Shown here: positions 14,908 to 22,864 of the stretch, piece after piece
Layout of the letters: each line of letters begins with the position of its first letter
Numbering within the stretch: the first letter of the stretch is position 1
Origin: Bryobacterales bacterium
Lineage (GTDB): Bacteria; Acidobacteriota; Terriglobia; Bryobacterales; Bryobacteraceae
Direction: 5' to 3'
DNA: 64,000 nt
Assembly: GCA_020846745.1 (NCBI GenBank)
Contig: JADLDI010000001.1
Span: 1 to 64,000, forward strand
The notes under the pieces: model-generated
The model's database searches: none
What the model saw: the letters and a program-made list of their open reading frames with translations, nothing else
What the model was told of the DNA's origin: nothing
Program-made: the position numbers and the translations under genes

Positions 14908-15348
14908 ATGAGCGCACAGCAAAAAGCAGAAGAACTGGGAATAGTGTTTGAAAAGCAGACACCGGGTTACCTGAACCTTTGCATACGTTCCGGAAATCAG
15001 TTGCTGAGTTCCGGGCACGTGAGCACAATGAAGGGAAAGCTCGGCGCCGGTCTAACGACAGAGCAGGGCTATGAGGCCGCCCGGGATTGTGCCGCTAAAA
15101 TCCTCAATTCCGTGTGGAATGCACACGGCACGCTGGACGGATTAAAGGTGGTAAAAGTCCTCGGCTGCGTGAATTCCGCTCCCGATTTTATCGAGCAGCA
15201 CCTGGTAATCAATGGGGCTTCCGACTTGTTTCACAAGGTATTTGGCAAGGAGGGCGATGGGTTCCATGCGCGCAGCGCACTGGGATTCGGGTCGCTGCCG
15301 ACGGGTGTGGCCGTCGAAGTGGAGGCGATTTTCGAGATCAAGGGGTAG
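14908..15348 (+). CDS. RidA/YjgF/UK114-like protein
   Basis: 146 residues of the RidA (YjgF/YER057c) superfamily, COG0251-like. Features include the LNLCIRSGNQLLSSGHV strand pair, the TTEQGYEAARDCAAKIL helix and the C-terminal LGFGSLPTGVAVEVEAIFEI. Length fits the branch of about 150 residues rather than the canonical 128-residue RidA. The catalytic arginine of true RidA (C-I-P-x-R-x) seems replaced (ARSALGFGSLP), so enamine deaminase activity is uncertain. Start at 14908; the open frame upstream is a shadow of the divergent hydrolase. Confidence 0.78.
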   Translation: MSAQQKAEELGIVFEKQTPGYLNLCIRSGNQLLSSGHVSTMKGKLGAGLTTEQGYEAARDCAAKILNSVWNAHGTLDGLKVVKVLGCVNSAPDFIEQHLVINGASDLFHKVFGKEGDGFHARSALGFGSLPTGVAVEVEAIFEIKG

Positions 15349-15361
15349 GGCGGGTTTCTCC

Positions 15362-16498
15362 TTACCGGCACCGCGCGGGGGCGTCCTGTAGCGCCCCGCC
15401 CCCGCCGAACTCGTAGGCGCCGGCGTCCGGGTTTCCCTTGAGCACTCTGATCTCTAGGCAGGCCGGATGGCGGTATTGGACTGGTGGAATGCTCGGGTTG
15501 GCCTCGCCGTAATCGATCGCCTGCGTGCCCGCTTGCAGAGAACCGAAGCCGATACCCCGGATGGCGCCCAGGTTGCGACGGAAGCTAGCGGTCCGCTGGC
15601 TGCACCACACGCCAGGGCCGACGAATACGTTATTGACGAGTTCCACCGGTTCGGTTACACCTTGTCCGATGGACACAAACGTCCCATCGAGCGCCTGATT
15701 GATAAGTGTATTGTTCAGGACCAGCAGGTGGTGATGCGGATAGTGCGGATTTGGCGTCTCGGTGACATAGGCCAGCATGCTGCGGTGTTCCGACTGGATG
15801 CCCTGCTGGATGATGTTGCCGAGCACATACGCCTCGCCACCTTCGGCGATGTCGATCTCCTTTGATCCGGCGCCATCTTCCTGCGTCAGCCGGTTGGCGA
15901 CAATCCAGTTCTCCCGAGCCCGGGTTTTTAGCAATTGCCCAACGTTGGCGCGCCGCGAGTAATTACCACGAAAGATCAGCCGCCGTGCCCGGTGGACGTA
16001 CACATTATGCGAGAGCCCGTCGCCGTAGCCATTGTTTTCGAAGATGCTGTATTCGATGCGCACGTCCGCGTTGGGAGCCGGAGCGGTGAGGATACCTGTT
16101 TCGTTATCGTGGAAGTGACAGTTGCGGATGGTGACGCCGAGCCCTTCACTGACGCGGATGCCCGCGCCGTTCCGGTCCGCCACGGCGGCTCCGGAAAACT
16201 CAATGTTCTCGATGGTTGTGTTGGCCGCATTCGATTCCAACACCCAAATGCCTTTAGCGTCATAGCTTCGGCCTGCCGCCTGTATGTGCGGGCGGCGGCC
16301 GCCGATGCCGCGGATGGTCAGGTTGGGCGCGTTGATCCCGCACACATCGCCGCGATAGTCGCCCGGCTCGATTTCGATGGTGGCGCCGGGCGGCGCCGAC
16401 CGGAGCGCCTGGCAGGGAGTGGTGAAGCGCTGTTTGGGACCGACATGCAAGATTTCCGCCGCGGCCGAAGCCACACACAGCAGCGCCGCCGCCCGCAT
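15362..16498 (-). CDS. Exported right-handed parallel beta-helix protein
   Basis: 378 residues with a short signal peptide (about 1-14) and then repeating beta-helix coils: GATIEIEPGDY, NLTIRGIGG, NTTIENIEFSG, GVTIRNCHFHDNETGI, RIEYSIFENNGYGDG. The pattern is that of pectate-lyase-like or carbohydrate-binding beta-helix proteins (PF13229/NosD-like). No catalytic residues can be assigned. Its start lies 5 bases after the EpsI-like gene, so the two are cotranscribed. Together they suggest a role in extracellular polysaccharide handling. Confidence 0.75.
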   Translation of the reverse strand: MRAAALLCVASAAAEILHVGPKQRFTTPCQALRSAPPGATIEIEPGDYRGDVCGINAPNLTIRGIGGRRPHIQAAGRSYDAKGIWVLESNAANTTIENIEFSGAAVADRNGAGIRVSEGLGVTIRNCHFHDNETGILTAPAPNADVRIEYSIFENNGYGDGLSHNVYVHRARRLIFRGNYSRRANVGQLLKTRARENWIVANRLTQEDGAGSKEIDIAEGGEAYVLGNIIQQGIQSEHRSMLAYVTETPNPHYPHHHLLVLNNTLINQALDGTFVSIGQGVTEPVELVNNVFVGPGVWCSQRTASFRRNLGAIRGIGFGSLQAGTQAIDYGEANPSIPPVQYRHPACLEIRVLKGNPDAGAYEFGGGGALQDAPARCR

Positions 16499-16503
16499 GG
16501 CAT

Positions 16504-17169
16504 TTACGCCGGGAAGTACGTCATCAGATGGGGAAACACGGCCCGGATTAAGTCAGAAACTTCTTTTTCAGCCAGTTGCTCATCGTTGCCCATTACGGGG
16601 ACAACCACGCGCACGATGGCGGCATCGGTGCGGTTGTAGCGCATGGAATCGAGCACGGTGTGGATTTTGGCCGAGTACTCGCTGGCGACGACGCGATTGC
16701 GCGACTGATACCAGTAGGCAACGATGCTCTTCTGTTCGCCGCGGGCCACCACATACCGGTTGACTTCGATGGATTCTCCATTGCCGAGCGTCACCTGCAT
16801 GAAACCCGACCTGGACGGTTCCCAACCGCTGCCGGGCAGGCAATTCTTGGGTGAATGCGGGGCGACGCCCGTGCGCTGCGACTTGAAGTAGCCGATGAAC
16901 AGGTTTGCCGGGATAGCAAAGCTGCTCGAGCGGTACATGCGGCTTAACAGATCGTCCGCCTTGAGCACTTCGCGGACTTCCTGTTCGACGACGCCCTCTT
17001 CCGCCATCTGCCAGCTACCCACGGTTTTGGGAAACTCGGCCAGTGGCCGCACAATCGGCACGTGCTCCGTCGATTTGGCGCGCCCATAGTAGAATGCCGC
17101 CTGTGCCAGCATAAGCACAGTGAGAATCTGCCACTGCCGCCGTCTGAGGAAAGAGAATTGTTCCGCCAT
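16504..17169 (-). CDS. EpsI-family exosortase-associated protein
   Basis: 221 residues: one N-terminal membrane anchor (about 13-27) followed by an EpsI domain (PF11984). The hallmark APHSPKNCLPGSGWEP lies at about 103-118 and GYFKSQRTG at about 93-101. EpsI domains usually follow or are fused to exosortases in exopolysaccharide/PEP-CTERM loci. No exosortase is next to this gene: the upstream neighbour is a divergent metallohydrolase. It forms a two-gene unit with the beta-helix protein. The function is unknown beyond this association. Confidence 0.85.
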   Translation of the reverse strand: MAEQFSFLRRRQWQILTVLMLAQAAFYYGRAKSTEHVPIVRPLAEFPKTVGSWQMAEEGVVEQEVREVLKADDLLSRMYRSSSFAIPANLFIGYFKSQRTGVAPHSPKNCLPGSGWEPSRSGFMQVTLGNGESIEVNRYVVARGEQKSIVAYWYQSRNRVVASEYSAKIHTVLDSMRYNRTDAAIVRVVVPVMGNDEQLAEKEVSDLIRAVFPHLMTYFPA

Positions 17170-17233
17170 GTCCCTCCGGTTTTCCTTCTTCTAGTACATC
17201 ACAGGGCAGACATTGCGCGTTATACTGCCTCGA

Positions 17234-18454
17234 ATGAAGAGGCGTAGTTTCCTTTCCTCCGCATTGGCTGCCACCGCCCTGGCCCAGGCGCCGCAAGGGC
17301 AAAACCGTCCACAGCGCCGGTTCGACCTTTTGATCAAGAACGGCGAAGTGCGCGACCCGGGGCGCAGTGTCAAGCGCAAGGCGGATGTCGCGATTCAGGA
17401 CGGCAAGATCGCTGCCGTGGAGGATTCGATCGCGGCTGACCGCGCGTATGAAGTGATCGACGCCAAGGGTCTGTTGGTGACGCCCGGGCTGGTGGACCTG
17501 CATACGCACGTCTTCTACGGCGCCGCGTTCGGACTGCATGCCGACCCGATTGCTGCACGGTCGGGCGTGACCACCTGGGTGGACGCGGGCACCTTTTCCC
17601 ATGACATGACGCTGGGGTTCCGCAAGTTTACCGTCGAGCCTTCGAAAGCGCGGATCTTCGGATTCGTCTACACCTACCAGAACAACCGCAACGTCGCTGC
17701 CGACCCGATCAAATTCGCCAAGAGCACGATGAAGCAGACGGGCGAGGCGGTCGTGAACAATCGCGACATCATGATCGGCGTGAAGGTGCAGGTCGGCTTC
17801 AACATGAGCGGAAAGTACAGCTTCGATATCTTCAAGATCGCCCGCGATATCTGCGATACGTTCCAGATCCCCATGATGGCTCACATCAGCTTTGCTCCGC
17901 CGGAGACGGAAGAGATCATGCCGTTGATGCGTGCCGGCGACGTGGTGACGCACTGCTACAACGGCCACACCCTCGGAATCGTGGAGAAAGAAGCCGCCCG
18001 CCTGAAGCCCGGCGTGAAGGAGGCCCGCGACCGCGGAGTGATTTTCGACCTCGGCCATGGCCTCGGCAGCTTTAACTTCGCCGCCGCCAAGCGTGCCCTG
18101 GACGCCGGGTTTGTCTGCGACACCATCTCCACGGATATTTACCCTCCGAATGTCAACGGCCCGGTGTTCGACCTGCCCACGACGATGATGAAGATGATGT
18201 ACCTGGGCATGAGCTTCGACGACGCTCTGCTGCGGGTGACGGCAAATCCGGCGCGGATCGTGAACAGCCAGATGGTACGGGTGCCGAAGCTGGGATCGCT
18301 TGAGGTTGGCGCTCCGGGCGACGTGGCCTTGCTCGGGATCGAAGAGGGGCAATTCACGCTTGTCGATTCTCAGCGCAACACGGTCACCACCGATAAGCGC
18401 GTGGTTGCCCGCGCGACAATCTGCCGCGGCAAGCGCATGCACGTCGTCGCCTAG
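17234..18454 (+). CDS. Exported amidohydrolase/deacetylase-type metallohydrolase
   Basis: 406 residues from ATG 17234, starting KRRSFLSSALAATALAQ (secretion signal with twin basic residues). The composite N-terminal domain (FDLLIKNGEVRDPGR) and the metal motif DLHTHVFYG (about 89-97) place it among dihydroorotase/adenine-deaminase-like amidohydrolases. Further ligand candidates are the lysine in IGVKVQVG, the histidine in MAHISF and VTHCYNGH. The EF2505-like amidohydrolase/deacetylase branch is the best fit. The substrate is not known. A TATACT lies at 17221-17226, too near the start to judge. Single gene. Confidence 0.8.
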   Translation: MKRRSFLSSALAATALAQAPQGQNRPQRRFDLLIKNGEVRDPGRSVKRKADVAIQDGKIAAVEDSIAADRAYEVIDAKGLLVTPGLVDLHTHVFYGAAFGLHADPIAARSGVTTWVDAGTFSHDMTLGFRKFTVEPSKARIFGFVYTYQNNRNVAADPIKFAKSTMKQTGEAVVNNRDIMIGVKVQVGFNMSGKYSFDIFKIARDICDTFQIPMMAHISFAPPETEEIMPLMRAGDVVTHCYNGHTLGIVEKEAARLKPGVKEARDRGVIFDLGHGLGSFNFAAAKRALDAGFVCDTISTDIYPPNVNGPVFDLPTTMMKMMYLGMSFDDALLRVTANPARIVNSQMVRVPKLGSLEVGAPGDVALLGIEEGQFTLVDSQRNTVTTDKRVVARATICRGKRMHVVA

Positions 18455-18513
18455 CTAGCTAGTGGGGTGGCCCGGTCTTACGTACGGTTCCGGTTCGCGG
18501 GATAATTGGCGCG

Positions 18514-19182
18514 ATGCGACGCGAAATTCTGGTGATGGCCGGCACGCTCGTTCTGGCGTTGGCCGGCTGCGGTGGAGGCGGAGGCGGGACGGAGAAGAAA
18601 ACGACTGAGGCGAAACCGGCTCCCACGGCGGCCGACACGAAGCCGCCGGATAAGTACAAGGTGAAACTCGAGACCACGAAGGGCGATATTATCATCGAGG
18701 TTCACCGGGACTGGTCGCCTTACGGGGCGGACCATTTCTACGACCTGGTCAAATCAGGCTTCTACGATGGCGTGAAGTTCCACCGCGTGCTGAAGAAGTT
18801 TATCGCGCAGTTCGGTATCAATGGCGATCCGAAGACGGACCAGATCTACGCCAACATGAAGATTCCCGACGATCGGGGCAAGGAGAAGAACCGGCGCGGG
18901 ACCGTTGCGTTTGCGAAGATCGGTCCGAACTCGCGGACGGCTGAGGTATTCATCAACCTCAAAAACAACGCGATGCTCGATTCCACTGGATTTACGCCGT
19001 TCGGCCAGATCACGGAAGGCTTGGACGTGGCCGATCAACTGGCTTACGTTTACGGCGAACTGCAACCCAAAGGCGGCGGTCCGGACCCGGCCAAGATTCA
19101 CCAGATCGGCAACAAGTACCTGGAGTCGCAATATCCACGGCTGGATGCGATCAAGAAGGCAACAATCCTGAGTCAGGATTGA
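18514..19182 (+). CDS. Lipoprotein cyclophilin-type peptidyl-prolyl isomerase
   Basis: 222 residues. Lipobox LALAGC gives an acylated cysteine at residue 19, then a glycine/charged linker (about 20-45). The cyclophilin domain has VKLETTKGDIIIEV, FYDGVKFHRVL, GTVAFAK and FINLKNN. It should assist folding of exported proteins. The segment between FHRV and GTVAFA (KKFIAQFGINGDPKTDQ) departs from the classical FMIQGGDP, so catalytic strength may be altered. The last codons hold a 7-bp hairpin (19164-19180), possibly a terminator, where the gene overlaps the truncated Fic gene tail to tail. Confidence 0.88.
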   Translation: MRREILVMAGTLVLALAGCGGGGGGTEKKTTEAKPAPTAADTKPPDKYKVKLETTKGDIIIEVHRDWSPYGADHFYDLVKSGFYDGVKFHRVLKKFIAQFGINGDPKTDQIYANMKIPDDRGKEKNRRGTVAFAKIGPNSRTAEVFINLKNNAMLDSTGFTPFGQITEGLDVADQLAYVYGELQPKGGGPDPAKIHQIGNKYLESQYPRLDAIKKATILSQD

Positions 19183-19426
19183 TCGATGCTAACTCTGCTG
19201 CGCCTGCTGCCGGGTATTCTGAACCTGCTCGCGCCGGCAGGATTCGTATCATCTCTATAACGAGTGTCGTTTCCACCGCGGTCAGGGTGTTCCCTTCCAG
19301 CCCGTTTGACGAATACGTAACTTCGATGTCGTAATAATGGTCGAGCCGAGCCAAGGCCGCGGCTGAAAGTGGCCGCAACAGGTCCAGCTTCCGCTTCTTA
19401 TCTGCGATATGGGATGTTCCGCTCAT
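19151..19426 (-). pseudogene. Truncated Fic-family protein, N-terminal inhibitory segment only
   Basis: 91 residues. The N-terminal part carries YSSNGLEGNTLT..ETTLVIE, the Fic N-terminal helix with the inhibitory motif S/T-xxx-E-G/N (S40, E44, G45). The homology stops right after VIE; the remaining 33 residues are low-complexity and the catalytic HPFxxGNGR motif is absent. The frame then runs 32 bases into the 3' end of the cyclophilin gene. The start ATG overlaps the TGA of the SLC1-type transporter gene (ATGA). Probably a deletion remnant of a full-length Fic AMP-transferase gene; an expressed small protein cannot be excluded. Confidence 0.7.
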
Positions 19427-20637
19427 ACCGCGGTTCTCTTTCCTCGCGCGATCACCAGGCTCACCCCCATCTGAGCAGTAACGTTCAGGGTCGTCTTAAA
19501 AATGTCCGGCAGCGCGTCGATCGCCATCAGTAGCCCGATCGGCTCGACCGGCAAGCCCATAGTTTGAAAGAGCGGAACGATCATCAGGAAACTCGCGTTC
19601 GGGATGCCCGGCACACTGAACGTCAGCAATACCGTCGTCAACACCATTGTCACCATCTGCACGGCGTTGAACTCAATGTGATTCACCCGCGCGACGAACA
19701 GCGCCGCGATCACGAGCGAAATGCTTGCGCTCATCCGGAACATCGAAACGGAGAGCGGCAGGACGAATCCGGCGACATGTACGGGCAGCTTCAGGTGCTC
19801 TTGAAGGGCTTCCACCATCAGCGGCAGCGCCGCCAATGACGACCGTGAACTGGCCGCCACGGCCTGGGCGGGCCAGAACGCACGTAGAAGATCGCGCAAT
19901 GGGATCCGTGTCAGCACCGCGACCACCGGATAGGACAAGAGCAGGAGAGTAATCACCACCGAGCACAACACGGCGAGGTAAAACGTAAGAGACCCGGCGG
20001 CTGCCAGCCCGATGCGCGCCGTCATGGTGAAGGCCAGCGCCGCGATACCGACGGGCGCGGCGATCAGCACCCACTTCAATAGAACGAGCATGGCGTCCGC
20101 TACCGCCTGCGCAAACTGCAGAACCAACCCGCGGCGTTCCTGTGCGATGAACAGCAGCGCGAGCGAGAACGTTACGCTGAAGATCACCAGAGGCAGCACC
20201 GTGCCCTCGGCTGCGGCTTGAAACGGGTTGACGGGGATTATACTTGTTACCCACTGCACCGCTGTCTGGGCAGGCTTTTCCGGCAGCGAGCCGCGCCAGG
20301 CGGCGGCGGTGTCCGCATCCACCGTCAACCACTGCAACGCGATGGGAGTGATTAACGCCGACAGCGTCGACCCGAACAAAAGGGCCCCGACGATCAGCGC
20401 CACGGCGCGTCCCCCTAATCGCCCGATAGTGCGCGCATCCGCCGCCGACCCTACGCCCAACACGAGAAACGACAGAATCAATGGGAGCGCGGTCATCCTG
20501 ATCGCGTTTACCCACAGCGTTCCAATCGCCGTAGCGGCATCCAGCAGCCACTCGGGCGCTCCGCCGGCCTGCCGGACGGCCCAGCCGAGCGCCAAGCCCG
20601 CTGCGAGCGCCGCCAATACCGCCAGGTTTGAATTCAT
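19423..20637 (-). CDS. Dicarboxylate/amino-acid:cation symporter (SLC1/DAACS family)
   Basis: 404-residue inner-membrane carrier of the GltP/DctA family. Hydrophobic throughout with the family order: N-terminal scaffold helices, the serine-rich hairpin region AVAASSRSSLAALPLMVEAL (HP1), FVLPLSVSMFRMSASISLV (TM7 with an NMDGT-like site altered to SMFRM), and the MVLTTVLLTFSVPGIPNASFL (HP2) region. The changed TM7 motif suggests a divergent substrate. Length is near the usual 410-430. A promoter is likely in the gap before 20801, shared divergently with the CHRD gene. Confidence 0.85.
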   Translation of the reverse strand: MNSNLAVLAALAAGLALGWAVRQAGGAPEWLLDAATAIGTLWVNAIRMTALPLILSFLVLGVGSAADARTIGRLGGRAVALIVGALLFGSTLSALITPIALQWLTVDADTAAAWRGSLPEKPAQTAVQWVTSIIPVNPFQAAAEGTVLPLVIFSVTFSLALLFIAQERRGLVLQFAQAVADAMLVLLKWVLIAAPVGIAALAFTMTARIGLAAAGSLTFYLAVLCSVVITLLLLSYPVVAVLTRIPLRDLLRAFWPAQAVAASSRSSLAALPLMVEALQEHLKLPVHVAGFVLPLSVSMFRMSASISLVIAALFVARVNHIEFNAVQMVTMVLTTVLLTFSVPGIPNASFLMIVPLFQTMGLPVEPIGLLMAIDALPDIFKTTLNVTAQMGVSLVIARGKRTAV

Positions 20638-20681
20638 CGCCGGTTTCGAATTCTACCAGCTAACTGACGCCGGATACCGTT

Positions 20682-20718
20682 GACGTTAGGGGCGACGTTA
20701 GGCGTCGACGTTAGGGGC
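20682..20718. repeat. Three short direct repeats GACGTTAGG(GGC)
   Basis: GACGTTAGG occurs at 20682, 20694 and 20707, spacing 12 and 13 bases, in the divergent gap between the transporter and CHRD genes. It may be an operator or slippage product. Confidence 0.55.
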
Positions 20719-20800
20719 GGCGCTCTTGATGTGAACTGCCAGAATTAACAATTTTCACCGCAACTTGCCCAGTAAGCCGTGATATACAAGTTACGAACCC

Positions 20801-22864
20801 ATGAGAAGCGTCCTGTCTACTCTTGTCTTTGGATGCGCCCTTTTGAGCGCTCAAACCGCTGAGGTCCAGTATTTCGTCGCCGATATGCGCGCGAGCAATG
20901 AGGTGCCCGCTGTGGAGACCACCGATAATGCCGGTGCGGTCCTTGTGGCTCACGTGGTGCGCGATGCGCAAGGCCGCGTCGTGTCCGGCACTGTCGATTT
21001 CATTCTCCGGGCGACGTTCGCCGCCGAATCGAACGTCACGGGCCTGCATATCCATACCGGCGCAGCCGGCACGAACGGAGCGGTCGTGATCGACAGCGGG
21101 GTGCGTGGCGCCGAACCGGTGACCGTCCCCACTGGCACGTCGTTCATCCAGTACAGCGGGCAGGTGAAGCCCGATAACGCCGCTGCGGTGGCGGCTTTGG
21201 CGGGTGTCCTCGCCAATCCTAATGCCTACTATGTCAACCTGCACACCAGCGTGAGCCCCGGCGGCCGTTTCCGCGGCCAACTATATCGCGCCGAGTCGCG
21301 CACCTTCATGGCTGTGCTGAGCTCGCAGAACGAGGTTCCGCCAATCTCCACTGCCGCCACGGGCGGCGGCGCATTCCATGCCTTACGCGCTTTCGACGCC
21401 AATGGCCGGTATGTGATGGGCGCGGGCTTCTTCACCTCGAACTTCAACTTCGGCAGCCAACAGCGCCTGACCGGTTGGCATCTGCACCGTGGCATTGCCG
21501 GCGCTAACGGCTCGGTAGTGCTTGACTCTGGCTTGACTGCCGCACAGCAGGTGGATACGGCCGAAAACGGCACCGGCGCGTTGCAGCGCGTGATGACGTA
21601 TCAGCCGGATAATGCCGCCGCCGCGTCCGCGTTGACCGACATCTTCGACAATTCCGGCGGATTCTACATGAACATCCACAGCACCACCAATCCCGGTGGA
21701 TTCATTCGTGGACAAATGATTCCGGCCGAGCGCATTGTGACCAGCGTGAACATGTCGACGGCAAATGAAGTTCCCGCGCTGACGCTCGATGCCGGCGCAC
21801 CCGCCGCCATCTGGGCCGACATGGTTCGGACTAGTTCTGGCGACGTCGGTTTCGCGTTGCTTACTTACAGCGTCAACCATCGGTTTCCCGAAGCCGCTAC
21901 GTTTACCGGGTTGCACATTCACGAGGGTGCCGCCGGCGCGAATGGTCCGGTGCGGCTCGACAGCGGCCTGAGCGGCGCCAACAATGTGGCGTCGGCGGAC
22001 GGTTTCGGCAACATCACGCGATCGTTCCTTGTCTCCAGCGAGACCGGCTTGACGGCTCTGAATGGCCTGCTCGCCAATCCCGAAGGCTTTTACCTGAACC
22101 TCCACACCACCGTAAATCCGAGTGGCGCGGTTCGCGCGCAGGTCGCCCCGGCGAGCGCGCGGCGTCCGGCTATTATCGATTTCATCTCGGGCGTCAGCGA
22201 TCCGGCTTCCAAGACCGCTGCGCAGGGTGGTTTGATGACTGTGTTTGGCGCCGACCTGTTCAAGGTTCCGGCCAACCCGACGACGATGACGGCGCTTTCT
22301 GAACGGCTGAACGGCAGCAGTGTGACGGTGGGCGGAAAGGCTGCGCGCATCTGGTACATGGGCCGCGACCTGGCGGGCAACCCGCCCGATTTTATGGTGA
22401 TCCAAGTGCCCTTCGATGCGCCCACTGGTCCGCAGGATGTGGTGGTCGCCAATTCCAACGGAGCCGGTGCTCCGTTCCGCACGACTGTTGCCGCGACGGC
22501 TCCGGCCTTGTTCTTCGACGGCCAAGGTGCGATCGCGCTTCGGCAGGACCTCACACTGGTCCGTCCCGATTCGCCGGCACGCGCGGGGGATGCGATCGGT
22601 TTGATTGCGACCGGTCTCGGCCAAACTACCCCCGCGATGGCCAATGGGCAGATCGCGACCGATTCCGCCGCCACAGCCGCTCAAGTTAGTGCGACAGTCG
22701 GCGGCCGCCCGGCTGTCGTCGTAGCGGCACAGTCGGCGCCTGGTTACGCGGGGGTTTACATCGTCGGCATCCTGGTGCCCACGGGTGTGCCTGCCGGCAA
22801 CGCCGCCACGCAGATCCGCATCGGCGACGTTGCGTCCAACACGGTTCAGCTACCGGTTCGGTAA
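20801..22864 (+). CDS. Exported protein with three CHRD domains and a TIGR03437 C-terminal domain
   Basis: 687 residues with a signal peptide (about 1-18, cleavage near LLSAQ). Three repeats of about 140 residues follow, each with the pattern ASNEVP...GLHIH.GAAG.NG...DSG...NP..YY.N.HT...P.G..RGQ; these are CHRD domains (about 24-165, 168-308, 311-450), first known from chordin. The last 240 residues (from PAIIDFISGVSDPASKTAAQ) match the Solibacter-type C-terminal domain TIGR03437, with GLIATGLGQTTP and GVYIVGILVPTGVPAGN. The function is unknown; probably cell-surface or secreted. This domain is a strong taxonomic hint. Its 3' end abuts the convergent GH127 gene with no spacer. Confidence 0.88.
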   Translation: MRSVLSTLVFGCALLSAQTAEVQYFVADMRASNEVPAVETTDNAGAVLVAHVVRDAQGRVVSGTVDFILRATFAAESNVTGLHIHTGAAGTNGAVVIDSGVRGAEPVTVPTGTSFIQYSGQVKPDNAAAVAALAGVLANPNAYYVNLHTSVSPGGRFRGQLYRAESRTFMAVLSSQNEVPPISTAATGGGAFHALRAFDANGRYVMGAGFFTSNFNFGSQQRLTGWHLHRGIAGANGSVVLDSGLTAAQQVDTAENGTGALQRVMTYQPDNAAAASALTDIFDNSGGFYMNIHSTTNPGGFIRGQMIPAERIVTSVNMSTANEVPALTLDAGAPAAIWADMVRTSSGDVGFALLTYSVNHRFPEAATFTGLHIHEGAAGANGPVRLDSGLSGANNVASADGFGNITRSFLVSSETGLTALNGLLANPEGFYLNLHTTVNPSGAVRAQVAPASARRPAIIDFISGVSDPASKTAAQGGLMTVFGADLFKVPANPTTMTALSERLNGSSVTVGGKAARIWYMGRDLAGNPPDFMVIQVPFDAPTGPQDVVVANSNGAGAPFRTTVAATAPALFFDGQGAIALRQDLTLVRPDSPARAGDAIGLIATGLGQTTPAMANGQIATDSAATAAQVSATVGGRPAVVVAAQSAPGYAGVYIVGILVPTGVPAGNAATQIRIGDVASNTVQLPVR

